A stretch of 64,000 nt of DNA from Gramella sp. AN32 (GCF_023718305.1 NZ_QEYO01000001.1:1-64000), one strand, 5' to 3'; counted from the stretch's first letter, positions 34,254 to 45,078 are shown. Notes: a model not told the origin generated them from the sequence alone. A program made the numbers and translations.

Positions 34254-34470
34254 AGTTTCTAGTAATTAACGTATTAGCTTTATCTTTTGCTAATTTCACG
34301 TTAATCCGGTATTTTTTAGAAAATTTTAATAGTCTGTACTGTCATAAAGTTTACTTTAGCATAAAATTATTAAAACGATAATTTACGAAAATCAATTAAT
34401 ACTAACGTTAGTGTGTAAATAATTGTATTATATTGCACTGATTTTAGTAAAACAACTTAATCTTTTACCT

Positions 34471-35391
34471 ATGAAAAAATTATTTACTCTATTATTTTGC
34501 AGTGCAGTCTTATTTTCCTGCTCTACAGAAAACGACAGTATGGATTTAGCTTCTGACCAAGAAGTTAATTTCGAAGAACAATTAGCCAAAGGGGCTTATG
34601 ATAATTCCAACCTTGGTATTTATAAAGGTTTATTTACTACTCTTGATGGACAAAACAGAGCAACGATTTATATTACTTTAAATGGTAAGAGTGATCCCTC
34701 TGTAGAATTTTCTTTTCCTGATGCCTCTAAATCTGTAGTGAGGTCTTCTGCGAATGTGTCTAAAGGACAATCAGTAGATGCTATTTCTTTTGACGAATCA
34801 GGTTTTAAATTCGATTTTACAGTTGAGAAGGACGGATCTAATCCTGCAATAAGCAATATTACCTATATGGGGGACAAAGGTGACGCTATAATTTTAAAAG
34901 AAACTTCAAAAGCTGCTGTAACTACTAAAACTGGTACTTATACTTGTGAAACTGGATGTGCTCTTTCTGATGATGATGCAGTACCACACCCAGAATTAGG
35001 TGCACCTGGAGCTATCCAAACATTTAATTTTATGTTACAAGGTGGAAACGAGGGTCCTATCACTATGCAATATGTGTTGAATAGTAGAGTGTATGAAGGA
35101 ACAGCGTTGCAAGGTAGTTGTGATCCAGGTATTTTTGGAAATCTTATAACTTGCGAAATTTTTGCTCAACCAGATTTAAATGGTAATTCTGGTCCTATCA
35201 GGTTTCGTAGTTTAGATAATCCTAATACCAGTTTATTATTCCATGAATATGCCGCAGATGCAACTGGTGTAACTTGTTCATCATATTACGGTACAGGAAT
35301 TTACAGATCTACTTTATTTGGACGATCTACTATTTCTATTATTACTGATGATGCCGTTGGTGAGGGAGGAGATTGTAATAAGAGAAAATAA
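34471..35391 (+). CDS. Lipoprotein of unknown function
   Basis: 306 aa from the ATG at 34471 (MKKLFTLLFCSAVLFSC). The longer frame upstream would spoil the signal sequence. The lipobox Cys is near residue 17. The mature protein is acidic at first, then Gly/Ser/Thr-rich and probably all beta. It includes a Cys pair in TYTCETGCALSDDDAVPHPE and later CDPGIFGNLITCEIF. No family recognised. It is monocistronic, with a strong terminator directly downstream. Confidence 0.65.
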   Translation: MKKLFTLLFCSAVLFSCSTENDSMDLASDQEVNFEEQLAKGAYDNSNLGIYKGLFTTLDGQNRATIYITLNGKSDPSVEFSFPDASKSVVRSSANVSKGQSVDAISFDESGFKFDFTVEKDGSNPAISNITYMGDKGDAIILKETSKAAVTTKTGTYTCETGCALSDDDAVPHPELGAPGAIQTFNFMLQGGNEGPITMQYVLNSRVYEGTALQGSCDPGIFGNLITCEIFAQPDLNGNSGPIRFRSLDNPNTSLLFHEYAADATGVTCSSYYGTGIYRSTLFGRSTISIITDDAVGEGGDCNKRK

Positions 35392-35412
35392 TTCTACCAC
35401 ATTATAATTTTT

Positions 35413-35438
35413 AAAACCCGGGAAATTTCCCGGGTTTT
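35413..35438 (+). terminator. Strong intrinsic terminator
   Basis: This is a perfect 26-base palindrome, with AAAACCCGGG and CCCGGGTTTT around AAATTT, followed by a T-run. It closes the lipoprotein gene at 34471-35391. Confidence 0.85.
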
Positions 35439-35472
35439 TTTATTTTTGAATTCACATCTAAACTTCTATTAG

Positions 35473-36912
35473 TTGCTCTTTAATTCCTACGAATTCGCGA
35501 TTTTTTTGCCCATTGTTTTCGTTTGCTATTGGTTAATAGGTAGTCGCCAAAGAAAGTTGCAAAATATCTTTTTGCTGGCTGCCAGTTACTTCTTTTACGG
35601 GTTATGGGATTATAGATTTTTAATACTAATATTTCTTAGTTCTATAATTGATTATTTAGCTGGAATTGCAATTTTCAAAAGTAAAATACCTGAGAGAAAA
35701 AAACTCATTTTATGGATGAGCATCACTTGGAATCTCGGTATACTTTTTTCTTTTAAATATTTCAACTTCTTTACAGATAATTTTATAACTCTGTTCAATT
35801 TACAGCACAACGCATTTGCAGTAAGGTCCTTCAATATAATTTTACCTGTAGGTTTAAGCTTTTATACTTTTCAAACTATTAGTTATACCATAGATGTTTA
35901 TAAAAATAAACTCCAGCCAACCAAAAAACTGCTAGAATTTCTTTGCTTTGTAAGTTTCTTCCCCCAGTTAGTGGCGGGACCCATTGAACGAGCATCTTTT
36001 CTACTTCCGCAATTTTTTAAAAATCGACAATTCAAATATTGCGACGCCAAAGAAGGTTTACGCCAAATATTATGGGGTTTATTTAAAAAAATGGTCGTTG
36101 CTGACAATCTCGCGCTTGCTGTTAATGCTTTTTTTGATGATCCCATAGAGTACCAAAGTATGGAATTAACCTATGGACTGATCTTGTTTTATTTCCAGAT
36201 TTATTGTGATTTTTCAGGTTATGCTGATATTGCCCTGGGATCTGCCAAATTATTTGGATTCAAGTTGCATATGAATTTTAAACTTCCGCATTTTGCCACA
36301 AGCATTCCAGATTTTTGGAGACGTTGGAATATAACTCTTAGTCAATGGTTTCGTGATTATGTGCACATTCCTTTTCTACAAAACAGGAAAAAATCAATTT
36401 TAAACAGGAGACTTGCCTTAATTGTAACGTTTGGATTAATAGGACTATGGCATGGGGCCGCCTGGACTTTTATCATATTTGGTTTCATACATGCCGTTTA
36501 TATGATTGGTTACCAATTTTACGAAAAGAATTTATCAAATAAAAATTCTAAAAAATTCACCCGTGGAATATTAAGACTAAGATATTTTAGTTCTATAATT
36601 TTATCGTTTTCATTCTTAATTATTTCCATAGTATTTTTTAGAGCTCAAAATACTTCTACCGCCTTAATAATATTACAGAGAATTTTTTCTTTAATTCCAG
36701 ATGGAAACTTCGAATCTATTATTGGTCTAAAAATATTATTTCTCCCCTTACTTATTTTTATGGAAATTTATACTAGAGAAAAGGATTATCCTTTTTTCCA
36801 ATTAGAAGAACGGATACCAAAATGGACGCGATGGATTATATATTACTTATTTATTTATTTTATAATCCAATTTGGTGGACCCCAGGAATCTTTTATATAT
36901 TTCCAGTTTTAA
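35473..36912 (+). CDS. MBOAT-family O-acyltransferase (AlgI-like)
   Basis: 479 aa, starting with TTG at 35473. The family normally begins MLFNSYEF, and this is reproduced exactly from the TTG, which decides the start. About 11 membrane helices are predicted. Typical motifs are GLSFYTFQTISYTIDVY, FFPQLVAGPIERA, YADIALGSAKLFGF, and the invariant region WRRWNITLSQWFRDYVHIP with the catalytic His in GLWHGAAWTFI. It transfers acyl (often acetyl) groups to extracytoplasmic polysaccharide. The SGNH-type partner follows immediately. Confidence 0.9.
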   Translation: MLFNSYEFAIFLPIVFVCYWLIGSRQRKLQNIFLLAASYFFYGLWDYRFLILIFLSSIIDYLAGIAIFKSKIPERKKLILWMSITWNLGILFSFKYFNFFTDNFITLFNLQHNAFAVRSFNIILPVGLSFYTFQTISYTIDVYKNKLQPTKKLLEFLCFVSFFPQLVAGPIERASFLLPQFFKNRQFKYCDAKEGLRQILWGLFKKMVVADNLALAVNAFFDDPIEYQSMELTYGLILFYFQIYCDFSGYADIALGSAKLFGFKLHMNFKLPHFATSIPDFWRRWNITLSQWFRDYVHIPFLQNRKKSILNRRLALIVTFGLIGLWHGAAWTFIIFGFIHAVYMIGYQFYEKNLSNKNSKKFTRGILRLRYFSSIILSFSFLIISIVFFRAQNTSTALIILQRIFSLIPDGNFESIIGLKILFLPLLIFMEIYTREKDYPFFQLEERIPKWTRWIIYYLFIYFIIQFGGPQESFIYFQF

Positions 36913-36913
36913 T

Positions 36914-37849
36914 ATGAAAAAGATTCTTTTGACATGTTTGATCTTTTCCACACCCATAATTATGGTTTTGGTGGGACTAGAAATAACATTAAGAAATATC
37001 GATCTGGAAACGAAAGTTAAAGCCGAATTTATAGATAATAATAAGTCGAATATAAAAATTGCCGTTTTAGGATCTAGTCAAACTGAGAGGGCTATTAATC
37101 CAGAATTTTTAGATTATTACACTATTAACTTTTCCAATTCCAGCCAGAGAATTCCCGAAAATTACCTTCTGTTAAAAAAATTTTATAAGGAGTTGCGAGC
37201 ACTACAATTAATTGTTCTGGAATTACCTTATGATATGATTTACAGAGATAAAGAGTATACCTCTAAAATTGTCGATCAGCAAAATTTGATTTTTTATGAT
37301 GTAAATACTTTTCAAAGAGATATTAAACCTTGGGATTACCAACTCTATCCTTCAAATCCCCAATATTTGTGGAGCAGGATCAAGAATTTTTATTTGGATA
37401 AACAAGAAATAACCCCAAATGCTTATGGATTTGATACCAACCATTTTTTTGGTTCTTATCAGGCAATAAACCATAATGATAGCTTAATTTTTGATAAAGA
37501 TATATTTATTGAAAATGCTAATAACAAGGAAGCATTGCAACCCAATCTAAAAGTCTTAAACAAATTTTTAAAATTATGTGCAGAAGAAAATTTCCAAGTG
37601 TTATTATATAGTCCGCCCAATCATTATAGATACAATAATCTAAAAGATGTTCATATAACAAGTGTTAGAGACAGCCTCGTTCAAAATATTCAGGATGAAT
37701 ACCCCACCATTTTATTTTTTAATGAAGAACTAAACCCATCATATACCTCAAAATATTTCTTTAACGCCAACCATTTAAATCCTGATGGCGCAAAAAAAGC
37801 CACTAAAGAATTAAATGATTTTATATTGGATCATTATTCTTTGAAATAA
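36914..37849 (+). CDS. SGNH-hydrolase-like partner of the MBOAT protein
   Basis: 311 aa from the ATG at 36914 (MKKILLTCLIFSTPIIMV), one base after the MBOAT stop. It has an N-terminal membrane anchor at about 1-25. The motif VLGSSQTERAINPEFL (about 53-68) resembles the catalytic GDS/GSS block, and NANHLNPDGAKKA near the end matches the DxxH-type block. By context and shape it is the extracytoplasmic acyl-transfer partner, as AlgJ/AlgX or DltD are for other MBOATs. The 3' end overlaps the convergent glycosyltransferase by 29 bases. Confidence 0.75.
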   Translation: MKKILLTCLIFSTPIIMVLVGLEITLRNIDLETKVKAEFIDNNKSNIKIAVLGSSQTERAINPEFLDYYTINFSNSSQRIPENYLLLKKFYKELRALQLIVLELPYDMIYRDKEYTSKIVDQQNLIFYDVNTFQRDIKPWDYQLYPSNPQYLWSRIKNFYLDKQEITPNAYGFDTNHFFGSYQAINHNDSLIFDKDIFIENANNKEALQPNLKVLNKFLKLCAEENFQVLLYSPPNHYRYNNLKDVHITSVRDSLVQNIQDEYPTILFFNEELNPSYTSKYFFNANHLNPDGAKKATKELNDFILDHYSLK

Positions 37850-38990
37850 TGCTACCTATTCGCTGATAAACTTTTCTTGACATTTCTTCTCTTGAAAATC
37901 GACCTGCTGCATATTTTTTACTAGATAAAGATATGGCTTTATAGTCCCTATCTTTCATTTTAGCTAATTCCAATATTTTTATTCTAAGCTCAGAAAGATT
38001 ATCATAAATCCAGCCATTAACGCACTCTTCTACAATTTCTGGAAATGCTCCACTATTTAAAGCGAGAACAGGAATTCCTGATAAGTTTGCTTCAAGTAAG
38101 GTTCGCCCGAAGGCTTCGTGCCTTGCATTGGCAATTAGAATATCTAAATTTTGATATATATCTTGCGCAGATTTAAATCCATGAAAAACAATTTTCGAGT
38201 TCGTAGGATCAACTAAAGTGTCCTCAACTTCTTCAAAGCCACCTCCAAATAAATGTAATTCAATAATGCACTGGTCATCTTTACAGAGGGATTGAAATAA
38301 TTCTATAATCTCAACCTGATTCTTTTGTTTATTGAGCCTTCCTACAATTCCAAATCTCAAAATGGTAAAATTATCCCTGATTATAACACTATTTTCACAT
38401 TTCTGCCCATTATATACCACTAAGGATTTTTGAGTTTCACTGAACTTTGAATAGTAATTCTCTAAAAATCTGGATATATATATATTAGTTTCTACCCGAT
38501 TCAGATAATATTTTAAACTGTCCATATTTTCTAATTGAAAATTAGTAATAGTATCATTCACCGTTTCCCTATGATGCCAAATTACTGGTAGCTCTAAAGC
38601 TCCGGCAACATAAAGTCCCATGGGCAATAACGAAGAATTTACATAGATAAGATCCGGCTGAAACTGCTTGGCGAAGATTATATGTTTCTTCTTCTGAAAT
38701 TTATTCCCCAGCTGTTTCTTAATTTTATTTTTTGCAATCCAGATTTGTTTCAACAAGGTATTATTCCATATTTTTGAGATGAATTCATCATAATAGAACC
38801 AGTTGTAACTTCTAATTATTAGATATTCAATATTATAATCTTTCAATATAGTTTCAATAGGTCCGGCGGAAGGTAATATCAATAATGCCTTAAAATTCTC
38901 CTCAATTTCCCTCAACCCTACAATCAAATCGATCAAAGACCTGTTCGCCCCATATAAAGTGGAAGAATGTGCATAAAATAAAATTTTCAC
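37821..38990 (-). CDS. Family 4 glycosyltransferase
   Basis: 389 aa, two Rossmann-like halves. The N-terminal acceptor half begins KILFYAHSSTLYGANRSL. The C-terminal donor half has FGIVGRLNKQKNQVEIIELF, ILIANARHEAFGRTLLEANL and PVLALNSGAFPEIVEE, the EX7E-type signature of GT4. It is cytoplasmic or membrane-associated and builds polysaccharide or lipid-linked sugars. It is convergent with the MBOAT pair, suggesting a small envelope polysaccharide locus. The sugar substrate cannot be told. Confidence 0.85.
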   Translation of the reverse strand: MKILFYAHSSTLYGANRSLIDLIVGLREIEENFKALLILPSAGPIETILKDYNIEYLIIRSYNWFYYDEFISKIWNNTLLKQIWIAKNKIKKQLGNKFQKKKHIIFAKQFQPDLIYVNSSLLPMGLYVAGALELPVIWHHRETVNDTITNFQLENMDSLKYYLNRVETNIYISRFLENYYSKFSETQKSLVVYNGQKCENSVIIRDNFTILRFGIVGRLNKQKNQVEIIELFQSLCKDDQCIIELHLFGGGFEEVEDTLVDPTNSKIVFHGFKSAQDIYQNLDILIANARHEAFGRTLLEANLSGIPVLALNSGAFPEIVEECVNGWIYDNLSELRIKILELAKMKDRDYKAISLSSKKYAAGRFSREEMSRKVYQRIGSIISKNNDPI

Positions 38991-39109
38991 CTTTTAAATA
39001 TTGTTTCAATTCAAAATTATCGATTTAATCCAGTTTTTTTCCAGATATCCTTAATTTCTTCTCCTTCAATTTTAAAAACTAATAATTAACTTTGCACAAA
39101 TTTCTGTTT

Positions 39110-39718
39110 ATGCTCATTATTGGTATCGCTGGAGGTACAGGTAGCGGTAAAACCACCGTGGTAAATCAAATAACCGAGGAACTTAAAAATGAAGAAGTAG
39201 ATATTATTTCCCAGGATTCTTATTACAAGGATACTTCCCATCTTGACTTTGAAGAACGAAAAAAGATAAATTTTGACCATCCAAAATCAATTGATTTTGA
39301 ATTGATGGCCAGTCACCTTAGGTCTTTAAAAAACGGCGATACCATCCAGCAACCCGTGTATTCTTTCATTGAACACAATAGAACCCATGAAACTATAGAA
39401 ATTCATCCAAGGAAAGTGGTGATTGTAGAAGGGATTTTAATCCTCACCCATCCCGAAATTCGGGAATTGTTCGATATTAAAATCTATGTGCATGCCGATA
39501 GTGATGAAAGACTCATTCGAAGGCTAAAAAGGGATATTGCGGAACGCGGCCGGGATCTGGATGAGGTTTTATGGAGATACCAAACTACCTTAAAGCCTAT
39601 GCACCAACAGTTCATTGAGCCAACCAAAGAATTTGCCGATATTATTATTCCCACCAACAGGCACAATACGGTTGCTGTTGATATCGTTCAAACAATCATT
39701 AAGGACCGCTTGTCCTAA
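39110..39718 (+). CDS. udk: Uridine kinase
   Basis: 202 aa from the ATG at 39110 (MLIIGIAGGTGSGKTTV). The upstream TTG extension is not used in the family. The P-loop is GGTGSGKTT (8-16). Other family motifs are DSYYKD, NFDHPKSIDFELM, VIVEGILIL and RRLKRDIAERGRD. It phosphorylates uridine and cytidine with ATP or GTP in pyrimidine salvage. The DivIC-like gene follows 18 bases later. Confidence 0.92.
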   Translation: MLIIGIAGGTGSGKTTVVNQITEELKNEEVDIISQDSYYKDTSHLDFEERKKINFDHPKSIDFELMASHLRSLKNGDTIQQPVYSFIEHNRTHETIEIHPRKVVIVEGILILTHPEIRELFDIKIYVHADSDERLIRRLKRDIAERGRDLDEVLWRYQTTLKPMHQQFIEPTKEFADIIIPTNRHNTVAVDIVQTIIKDRLS

Positions 39719-39736
39719 TTTTGTATATTTAAAACC

Positions 39737-40051
39737 ATGAAGTACAAAGACCTAAAGGAAAAAGGCTGGTTTAAGGTGATAAGCAATAAATATGTGCTGA
39801 TAAGCCTTGTATTTGCAGGTTGGATGTTTTTTTTAGATACCAATTCCTGGTTTATTCATCACGAACTTAACCAGGAGATTGATGAACTTCAGGATAACAA
39901 AAATTACTATCAGGGAGAGATTAATAAAGACAAGGCAACCATAGAAAACCTTCACGATTCCGTAGAATTAGAAAAATTTGCCCGTCAGAAATATTATATG
40001 AAAAGGGATAATGAAGATATCTACATTATCGAATATGATTCTGTAAACTAA
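39737..40051 (+). CDS. Septum formation initiator (FtsB/DivIC-like)
   Basis: 104 aa. It has a short cytoplasmic start, one membrane helix (about 17-32, YVLISLVFAGWMFFLD) and a coiled coil (about 45-80). The closing motif is LEKFARQKYYMKRDNEDIYIIEY, typical of FtsB/DivIC proteins of Bacteroidota. It is part of the divisome core with FtsL and FtsQ. It follows udk, an arrangement common in flavobacteria, and precedes the methylmalonyl-CoA mutase genes. Confidence 0.87.
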   Translation: MKYKDLKEKGWFKVISNKYVLISLVFAGWMFFLDTNSWFIHHELNQEIDELQDNKNYYQGEINKDKATIENLHDSVELEKFARQKYYMKRDNEDIYIIEYDSVN

Positions 40052-40082
40052 CCTGTTTATAGAAATTTCAAAATTTATTAGC

Positions 40083-41465
40083 ATGAAAGAATTGTTATTT
40101 CAGGAATTTCAGGAAGTTTCTGCAAAGCAATGGAAACAAAAAATACAGGTCGATCTCAAGGGAGAAGATTATAATAAAAAACTGGTCACTCCTACCCTTC
40201 ATGGTATTTCTATCAAACCATTTTATAACGAAGACGATTTAAATAAGACCTATTCCAATTCAGCAAATTCCGGCTGGAATATTTGTGAACAGGTGTATGT
40301 AAATGCTGTTAAACCGGCTATCAGGAAATGTTCTGAAAAATTGCAAAAAGGAGCAGAATCGCTCTGGCTAATTATTCCTGATGAATCCATAAACGTTCCC
40401 AAATTAATTTCTGAAATTCCTGAGGGCACCAAAATCTTTCTTCAGCTTAATTTTATGAATGCGGATTACTGTCAAAAATTGAATGAATTTCTTCAGAATA
40501 AAAATTACGAAGTATTTCTTCAAACTGATATTATTGGTCATCTTTCCCGGGATGGAAATTGGTTTAATAATCTTAAAAGCGATCATTCAGAATTTGAAAA
40601 AATTATTTTCAATTCTTCAAATTTTGAATCGGTGATGAGTATCGATACCAGGTTATATCAAAATGCGGGCGCCAATATTCCGCAACAGCTCGCCTATGCT
40701 ATGGCGCACCTAACGGAATATTTAAACCACTTTTCAGAAATTTCCGAAAAAGTGAACATCAAAAAAGTTCAATTTTTGGTAGCTATAGGTTCTGACTATT
40801 TCTTTGAAATTGCAAAATTAAGAGCTTTGCGCTGGTTATTTTCGACTATAATTTCAGAATTTAAAATCGCTGCGGAAATTTCTATTCTGGCAGAACCTTC
40901 CCAAAGAAATAAAACGCTTTACGATTATAATGTAAATATGCTTCGCACCACGACTGAAAGTATGAGCGCGATTTTGGGCGGTGCTGATGAAGTTAGAAAT
41001 TCACCATACGATTCAATTTTCCATAAAAACAATGAATTTGGTGACAGGATTGCGCGAAATCAATTATTGATTTTAAAGCATGAAAGTTATTTAGACAAAG
41101 TTGAAAATCCTGCAGAAGGGACCTTTTATATTGAAGTTTTAACAGAGCAAATTGCACAAAAAGCATTAGAGATTTTTAAGGATATTGAAAAAGGTGGTGG
41201 ATTTTTGAAGCAATTAAAATTAGGTACGGTTCAGAAAAAAATAAGGGAAAGCGCTGAGTTGGAGCAGGAACGTTTCGACGATGGTGAAATTATTCTGATT
41301 GGCACCAACAAGTTTGCGAACAAAGAGGACGAGATGTCTAACGATATTGAACTCTTTCCATTTCTAAAACAGAATCCCAGGAAAACTTTAATTGAGTCGA
41401 TTCTACCAAAACGACTTGGTGAAAAAATAGAAAAGGAACGTTTAGAATCTGAAAAATCAATTTAG
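40083..41465 (+). CDS. mutA: Methylmalonyl-CoA mutase, small (non-catalytic) subunit
   Basis: 460 aa. It resembles the large subunit barrel but lacks the B12-binding tail: there is no DxHxxG motif. Regions such as AYAMAHLTEYLN, FEIAKLRALRWLF, MLRTTTESMSAILGGADE and NQLLILKHESYLDKVENPAEG fit MutA. It pairs with MutB to interconvert (R)-methylmalonyl-CoA and succinyl-CoA in propionate metabolism. The large subunit follows 26 bases later. No cobalamin riboswitch is seen upstream. Confidence 0.9.
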   Translation: MKELLFQEFQEVSAKQWKQKIQVDLKGEDYNKKLVTPTLHGISIKPFYNEDDLNKTYSNSANSGWNICEQVYVNAVKPAIRKCSEKLQKGAESLWLIIPDESINVPKLISEIPEGTKIFLQLNFMNADYCQKLNEFLQNKNYEVFLQTDIIGHLSRDGNWFNNLKSDHSEFEKIIFNSSNFESVMSIDTRLYQNAGANIPQQLAYAMAHLTEYLNHFSEISEKVNIKKVQFLVAIGSDYFFEIAKLRALRWLFSTIISEFKIAAEISILAEPSQRNKTLYDYNVNMLRTTTESMSAILGGADEVRNSPYDSIFHKNNEFGDRIARNQLLILKHESYLDKVENPAEGTFYIEVLTEQIAQKALEIFKDIEKGGGFLKQLKLGTVQKKIRESAELEQERFDDGEIILIGTNKFANKEDEMSNDIELFPFLKQNPRKTLIESILPKRLGEKIEKERLESEKSI

Positions 41466-41491
41466 TTAGTTTGTTTTGAAAATATCAAATT

Positions 41492-43612
41492 ATGGGCCGC
41501 AAGGATCTACAACATATTCAGCTAAATAATTTTCACAATCCATCAAAAATAGATGGGCAGGTTTTTGAAACACCTGAAAAGATCGATCTTAAGAGAGCCT
41601 ATCAAAAAGAAGACATTGAGAGTATAGAACATCTCAATTTTGCCGCCGGGATCCCACCTTATCTTCGTGGACCTTACAGCACGATGTATGTAAGCCGGCC
41701 CTGGACGATTCGCCAGTATGCAGGATTTTCCACTGCGGAAGAAAGCAATGCTTTTTATAGAAGGAATTTAGCTGCGGGCCAAAAGGGCCTTTCCGTAGCC
41801 TTTGATCTCCCTACGCACCGTGGTTACGATAGTGATCATGAACGGGTTGTAGGTGATGTGGGAAAAGCTGGAGTTGCCATAGATTCTGTGGAAGACATGA
41901 AAATATTGTTTGATCAGATTCCGCTGGAGAAGATGTCGGTTTCCATGACCATGAATGGTGCGGTATTGCCCATTCTGGCATTTTATATCGTTGCTGCGGA
42001 AGAACAGGGGATTGCTCCGGAAAAGCTTTCAGGAACTATTCAAAATGATATTTTGAAGGAGTTTATGGTAAGGAATACCTACATCTACCCTCCTACTCCA
42101 TCCATGAAGATCATTTCTGATATTTTCGAATATTCGTCTAAAAACATGCCGAAATTCAATAGCATTAGTATTTCGGGCTATCATATGCAGGAAGCCGGGG
42201 CAACCTGTGATATTGAATTGGCTTATACGTTGGCCGATGGTTTAGAATACATAAGAAAAGGACTGGACGCCGGAATGGATATCGACAGTTTTGCGCCCAG
42301 ATTATCTTTTTTTTGGGCTATTGGAATGAACCATTTTATGGAAATAGCTAAAATGCGGGCTGCCAGGATGCTGTGGGCAAAACTGGTCAAGCAGTTCAAC
42401 CCGAAGAATCCGAAATCTTTAAGTCTAAGAACGCATTCCCAAACCAGTGGATGGAGTTTAACGGAACAGGATCCTTTTAACAATGTCGCCAGGACCTGTA
42501 TTGAAGCTGCTGCTGCAGTTTTCGGAGGAACGCAAAGCTTGCATACGAATGCTTTAGACGAAGCGATTGCTTTACCAACTGACTTCTCAGCAAGAATTGC
42601 CAGAAATACGCAATTATATCTTCAAAAGGAAACAAATATCACCAAAACTGTTGATCCCTGGGCAGGAAGCTATTATGTGGAAAGTTTGACCGATGAAATC
42701 GCCCAAAAAGCCTGGAAATTAATCGAAGAAGTTGAAGAACTGGGCGGAATGACCAAGGCCATTGAGGCCGGCATCCCCAAAATGCGCATTGAGGAAGCTT
42801 CTGCCAGAAAACAAGCCAGAATTGATAGTGGAACTGATATTATTGTTGGGGTAAATAAATACAGGCTGGAACGTGAAGATGAATTGGTTACTTTGGAAGT
42901 AGACAATCAAAGCGTTCGAAAACAACAAATAAACAGGCTTGAAAATATAAAATCTTCCCGTGATTCTAAAAAGGTAGAGGCTGCATTAATAAATCTTACA
43001 AATTCAGCAAAAACCGGAAAAGGCAATTTATTGGAATTAGCCGTAATTGCAGCTCGGGAAAGGGCGACATTAGGTGAAATAAGTATTGCGTTGGAAAAAG
43101 AATTCGGAAGATATAAGGCAAAAATTCAATCTTTTAGCGGAGTATATTCAAAAGAAATGAAAGACGATACATCATTTAATAAAGCCCGGGAAATGGCTGA
43201 TCAATTTGCGGAGCAGGATGGGAGAAGACCACGAATTATGGTCGCAAAAATGGGTCAGGATGGTCATGATCGCGGAGCAAAAGTTGTAGCTACGGCTTAT
43301 GCAGATCTTGGATTTGATGTGGATATTGGTCCGCTTTTTCAAACTCCCGCGGAAGCTGCACAGCAGGCCGTAGAAAATGATGTACATATTCTGGGAGTAT
43401 CCTCGCTGGCCGCAGGACATAAAACCCTGGTCCCACAGGTAATTGAAGAATTGAAAAAACACGGTCGGGAAGATATTATGGTGATCGTAGGAGGGGTTAT
43501 TCCTTCGCAGGATTATCAGTATCTTTTTGATGCCGGTGCGGTTGCCGTATTTGGACCGGGAACTAAAATAAGTGAGGCAGCGATACAGTTGCTCGAGATC
43601 CTGCTCGACTAA
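41492..43612 (+). CDS. mutB: Methylmalonyl-CoA mutase, large catalytic subunit
   Basis: 706 aa. The catalytic TIM barrel (about 45-540) has [20 protein letters not shown] and [18 protein letters not shown]. The C-terminal B12-binding domain (about 575-706) has [11 protein letters not shown] (the His-on Co ligand motif DxHxxG) and SLAAGHKTL and GGVIPSQDY. It performs the radical rearrangement with adenosylcobalamin. Full length and all motifs are present. It forms a two-gene operon with mutA. Confidence 0.95.
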   Translation: MGRKDLQHIQLNNFHNPSKIDGQVFETPEKIDLKRAYQKEDIESIEHLNFAAGIPPYLRGPYSTMYVSRPWTIRQYAGFSTAEESNAFYRRNLAAGQKGLSVAFDLPTHRGYDSDHERVVGDVGKAGVAIDSVEDMKILFDQIPLEKMSVSMTMNGAVLPILAFYIVAAEEQGIAPEKLSGTIQNDILKEFMVRNTYIYPPTPSMKIISDIFEYSSKNMPKFNSISISGYHMQEAGATCDIELAYTLADGLEYIRKGLDAGMDIDSFAPRLSFFWAIGMNHFMEIAKMRAARMLWAKLVKQFNPKNPKSLSLRTHSQTSGWSLTEQDPFNNVARTCIEAAAAVFGGTQSLHTNALDEAIALPTDFSARIARNTQLYLQKETNITKTVDPWAGSYYVESLTDEIAQKAWKLIEEVEELGGMTKAIEAGIPKMRIEEASARKQARIDSGTDIIVGVNKYRLEREDELVTLEVDNQSVRKQQINRLENIKSSRDSKKVEAALINLTNSAKTGKGNLLELAVIAARERATLGEISIALEKEFGRYKAKIQSFSGVYSKEMKDDTSFNKAREMADQFAEQDGRRPRIMVAKMGQDGHDRGAKVVATAYADLGFDVDIGPLFQTPAEAAQQAVENDVHILGVSSLAAGHKTLVPQVIEELKKHGREDIMVIVGGVIPSQDYQYLFDAGAVAVFGPGTKISEAAIQLLEILLD

Positions 43613-43669
43613 ATCCGGGGTTTTAAATTATAGGATTTTCTTGGGCTGAAATTTTCATAGGGCAATAAA

Positions 43670-43694
43670 AACCCTAAGCAAGCCCTTGCGGGTT
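43670..43694 (-). terminator. Terminator of the nirK operon
   Basis: On the minus strand, AACCC-GCAAG-GG-CTTGC-TTA-GGGTT is followed by a T-rich tail. It lies 43 bases beyond the stop of the frameshifted porin gene at 43737 and 58 bases beyond mutB on the other strand. Confidence 0.7.
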
Positions 43695-43736
43695 ATCAGA
43701 ATTTTGCAGGTGCAATATTCCTCCCTTTTATGGCGG

Positions 43737-45004
43737 CTACAATTGGTTGCCCTGCTTTTTTTCCGAAGAAAAAAGCGTGGGTTTGATCGTTAGCATTACC
43801 CAGGCCCAGTTATTGGTATTTTCGGCATTGCCTTGTTTTAGAATTTCCATACTGCTGGCAGCAAACATGTGGGAATAGCCCGCGCTTAAGCCTATCTCCT
43901 TTATAAGTTGGTACCCCAGGGAGAAATCCACTTCGGCGCCCAGGTATTTATCTTCCACATCACCTGTTGTATTTATAATATTGGCGGCAGACCAGAATAA
44001 ATGGGGTTTCAGGGTGGCATTAAATTTTTCCTTTTTATAGGAAAGCTGGGCAAAAACATCAATCAATCCCACTGAATTTGAATGATTTCCTACGTAGAAA
44101 TAATCCATCCACCCGTTAAATTTATGGTTCGTGCCAAACCAGAGTGTAAAGGAATTCAAATCGGTATCGAGACTGTCCATATCGGTCCCGGAAAGGTATT
44201 CTGCCCCAATACCAGCGGCAACTTCTTCACTAAGGCCAATATTTAGTTCGGCCGCAGCATACCAGGCAGAAAGGTCCCTGCTGGCGATTTTACCTGTTTG
44301 GTAATAAAGGGCCGCGGTAGCCTTTACACGGTTTTCAGTAAAAGCCAGGTAGCTTCCAAGGGTTTGGTTATAAGCGATTTCCTGTTCCAATCCATTATCG
44401 TAAGCCATCCCCAGCTTAAGCAGGAGCAGGCTCAGGCGAAATTTGCCAAAATCGCCATGATACCAGGCATACTGGAAATTTTTATAATTGTTCACCTCAT
44501 AAGGAACTTCCACCAGGCTTTCATCTTCAGCATTCAATGCCAGCCCTACACATCCAGCCTATGCACTCCCCGCTGGTAAAGCTGGCAAGCAACGCGTCGT
44601 GTCTTCTGGCGGTCTGGGCCCAGTTCAACTCCAAACATACGTTCGTCATCATAGGTAATTTCCTGCCTTCCTATTTTAAAGGAAAACTGCGGGGAAAGAT
44701 AATACTTCCCCCAGGCTTCATGTAAGCTGATGCCGTTAATATCGGCTGCTGCCAGGGTGGCTACGTTCCCCCATACCCTAATATTCTGCAAAGAAGTATA
44801 AAATTCGAAATTTTCAGTATTATATGCCACATTCAGGCGACTGCGCTGGGAGACAAAGGCGGCGGCATCGGCCTCATCAGGGAACAGGCTTTTATACCCG
44901 TGCCGGTATTCAAAACGCGGCCTCAGTTCAGCTGAAATAGTGAATTCCTGAGCGCTCAACAGACCACCAAGAAAGAAAAACAAAACAGGATAAATATTTT
45001 TCAT
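43737..45004 (-). pseudogene. Alginate-export-type porin, frameshifted
   Basis: The 5' frame (45004-44546) gives a signal peptide and barrel strands (EFTISAELRPRFEYRHGYK, NVAYNTENFEFYTSLQNIRVWG) up to RMFGVE. The family sequence then continues in a second frame (NWAQTARRHDALLASF) and returns in a third (GLALNAEDES) to the end at 43737 (AWVMLTIKPTLF). Two frame changes are needed between about 44540 and 44640, and they do not restore the original frame. Members of this outer-membrane family sit beside denitrification genes in Bacteroidota. It may be a real pseudogene or an assembly error. It is last in the nirK operon. Confidence 0.7.
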
Positions 45005-45078
45005 AAATTAAATTCTTATGAATTAAGCACCAGAAGGCCTATCCGGGAACGGCAACCTCAAGAGGGTTAAACCCCGGT

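Noticed and set aside
40052..40082. Cobalamin riboswitch before the mutase genes
   Set aside because: The gap is too short and lacks any B12-box-like sequence.
44530..44650. Programmed frameshifting in the porin gene
   Set aside because: Two separate frame changes would be needed, with no slippery heptamer or following structure seen. Mutation or sequencing error is simpler.
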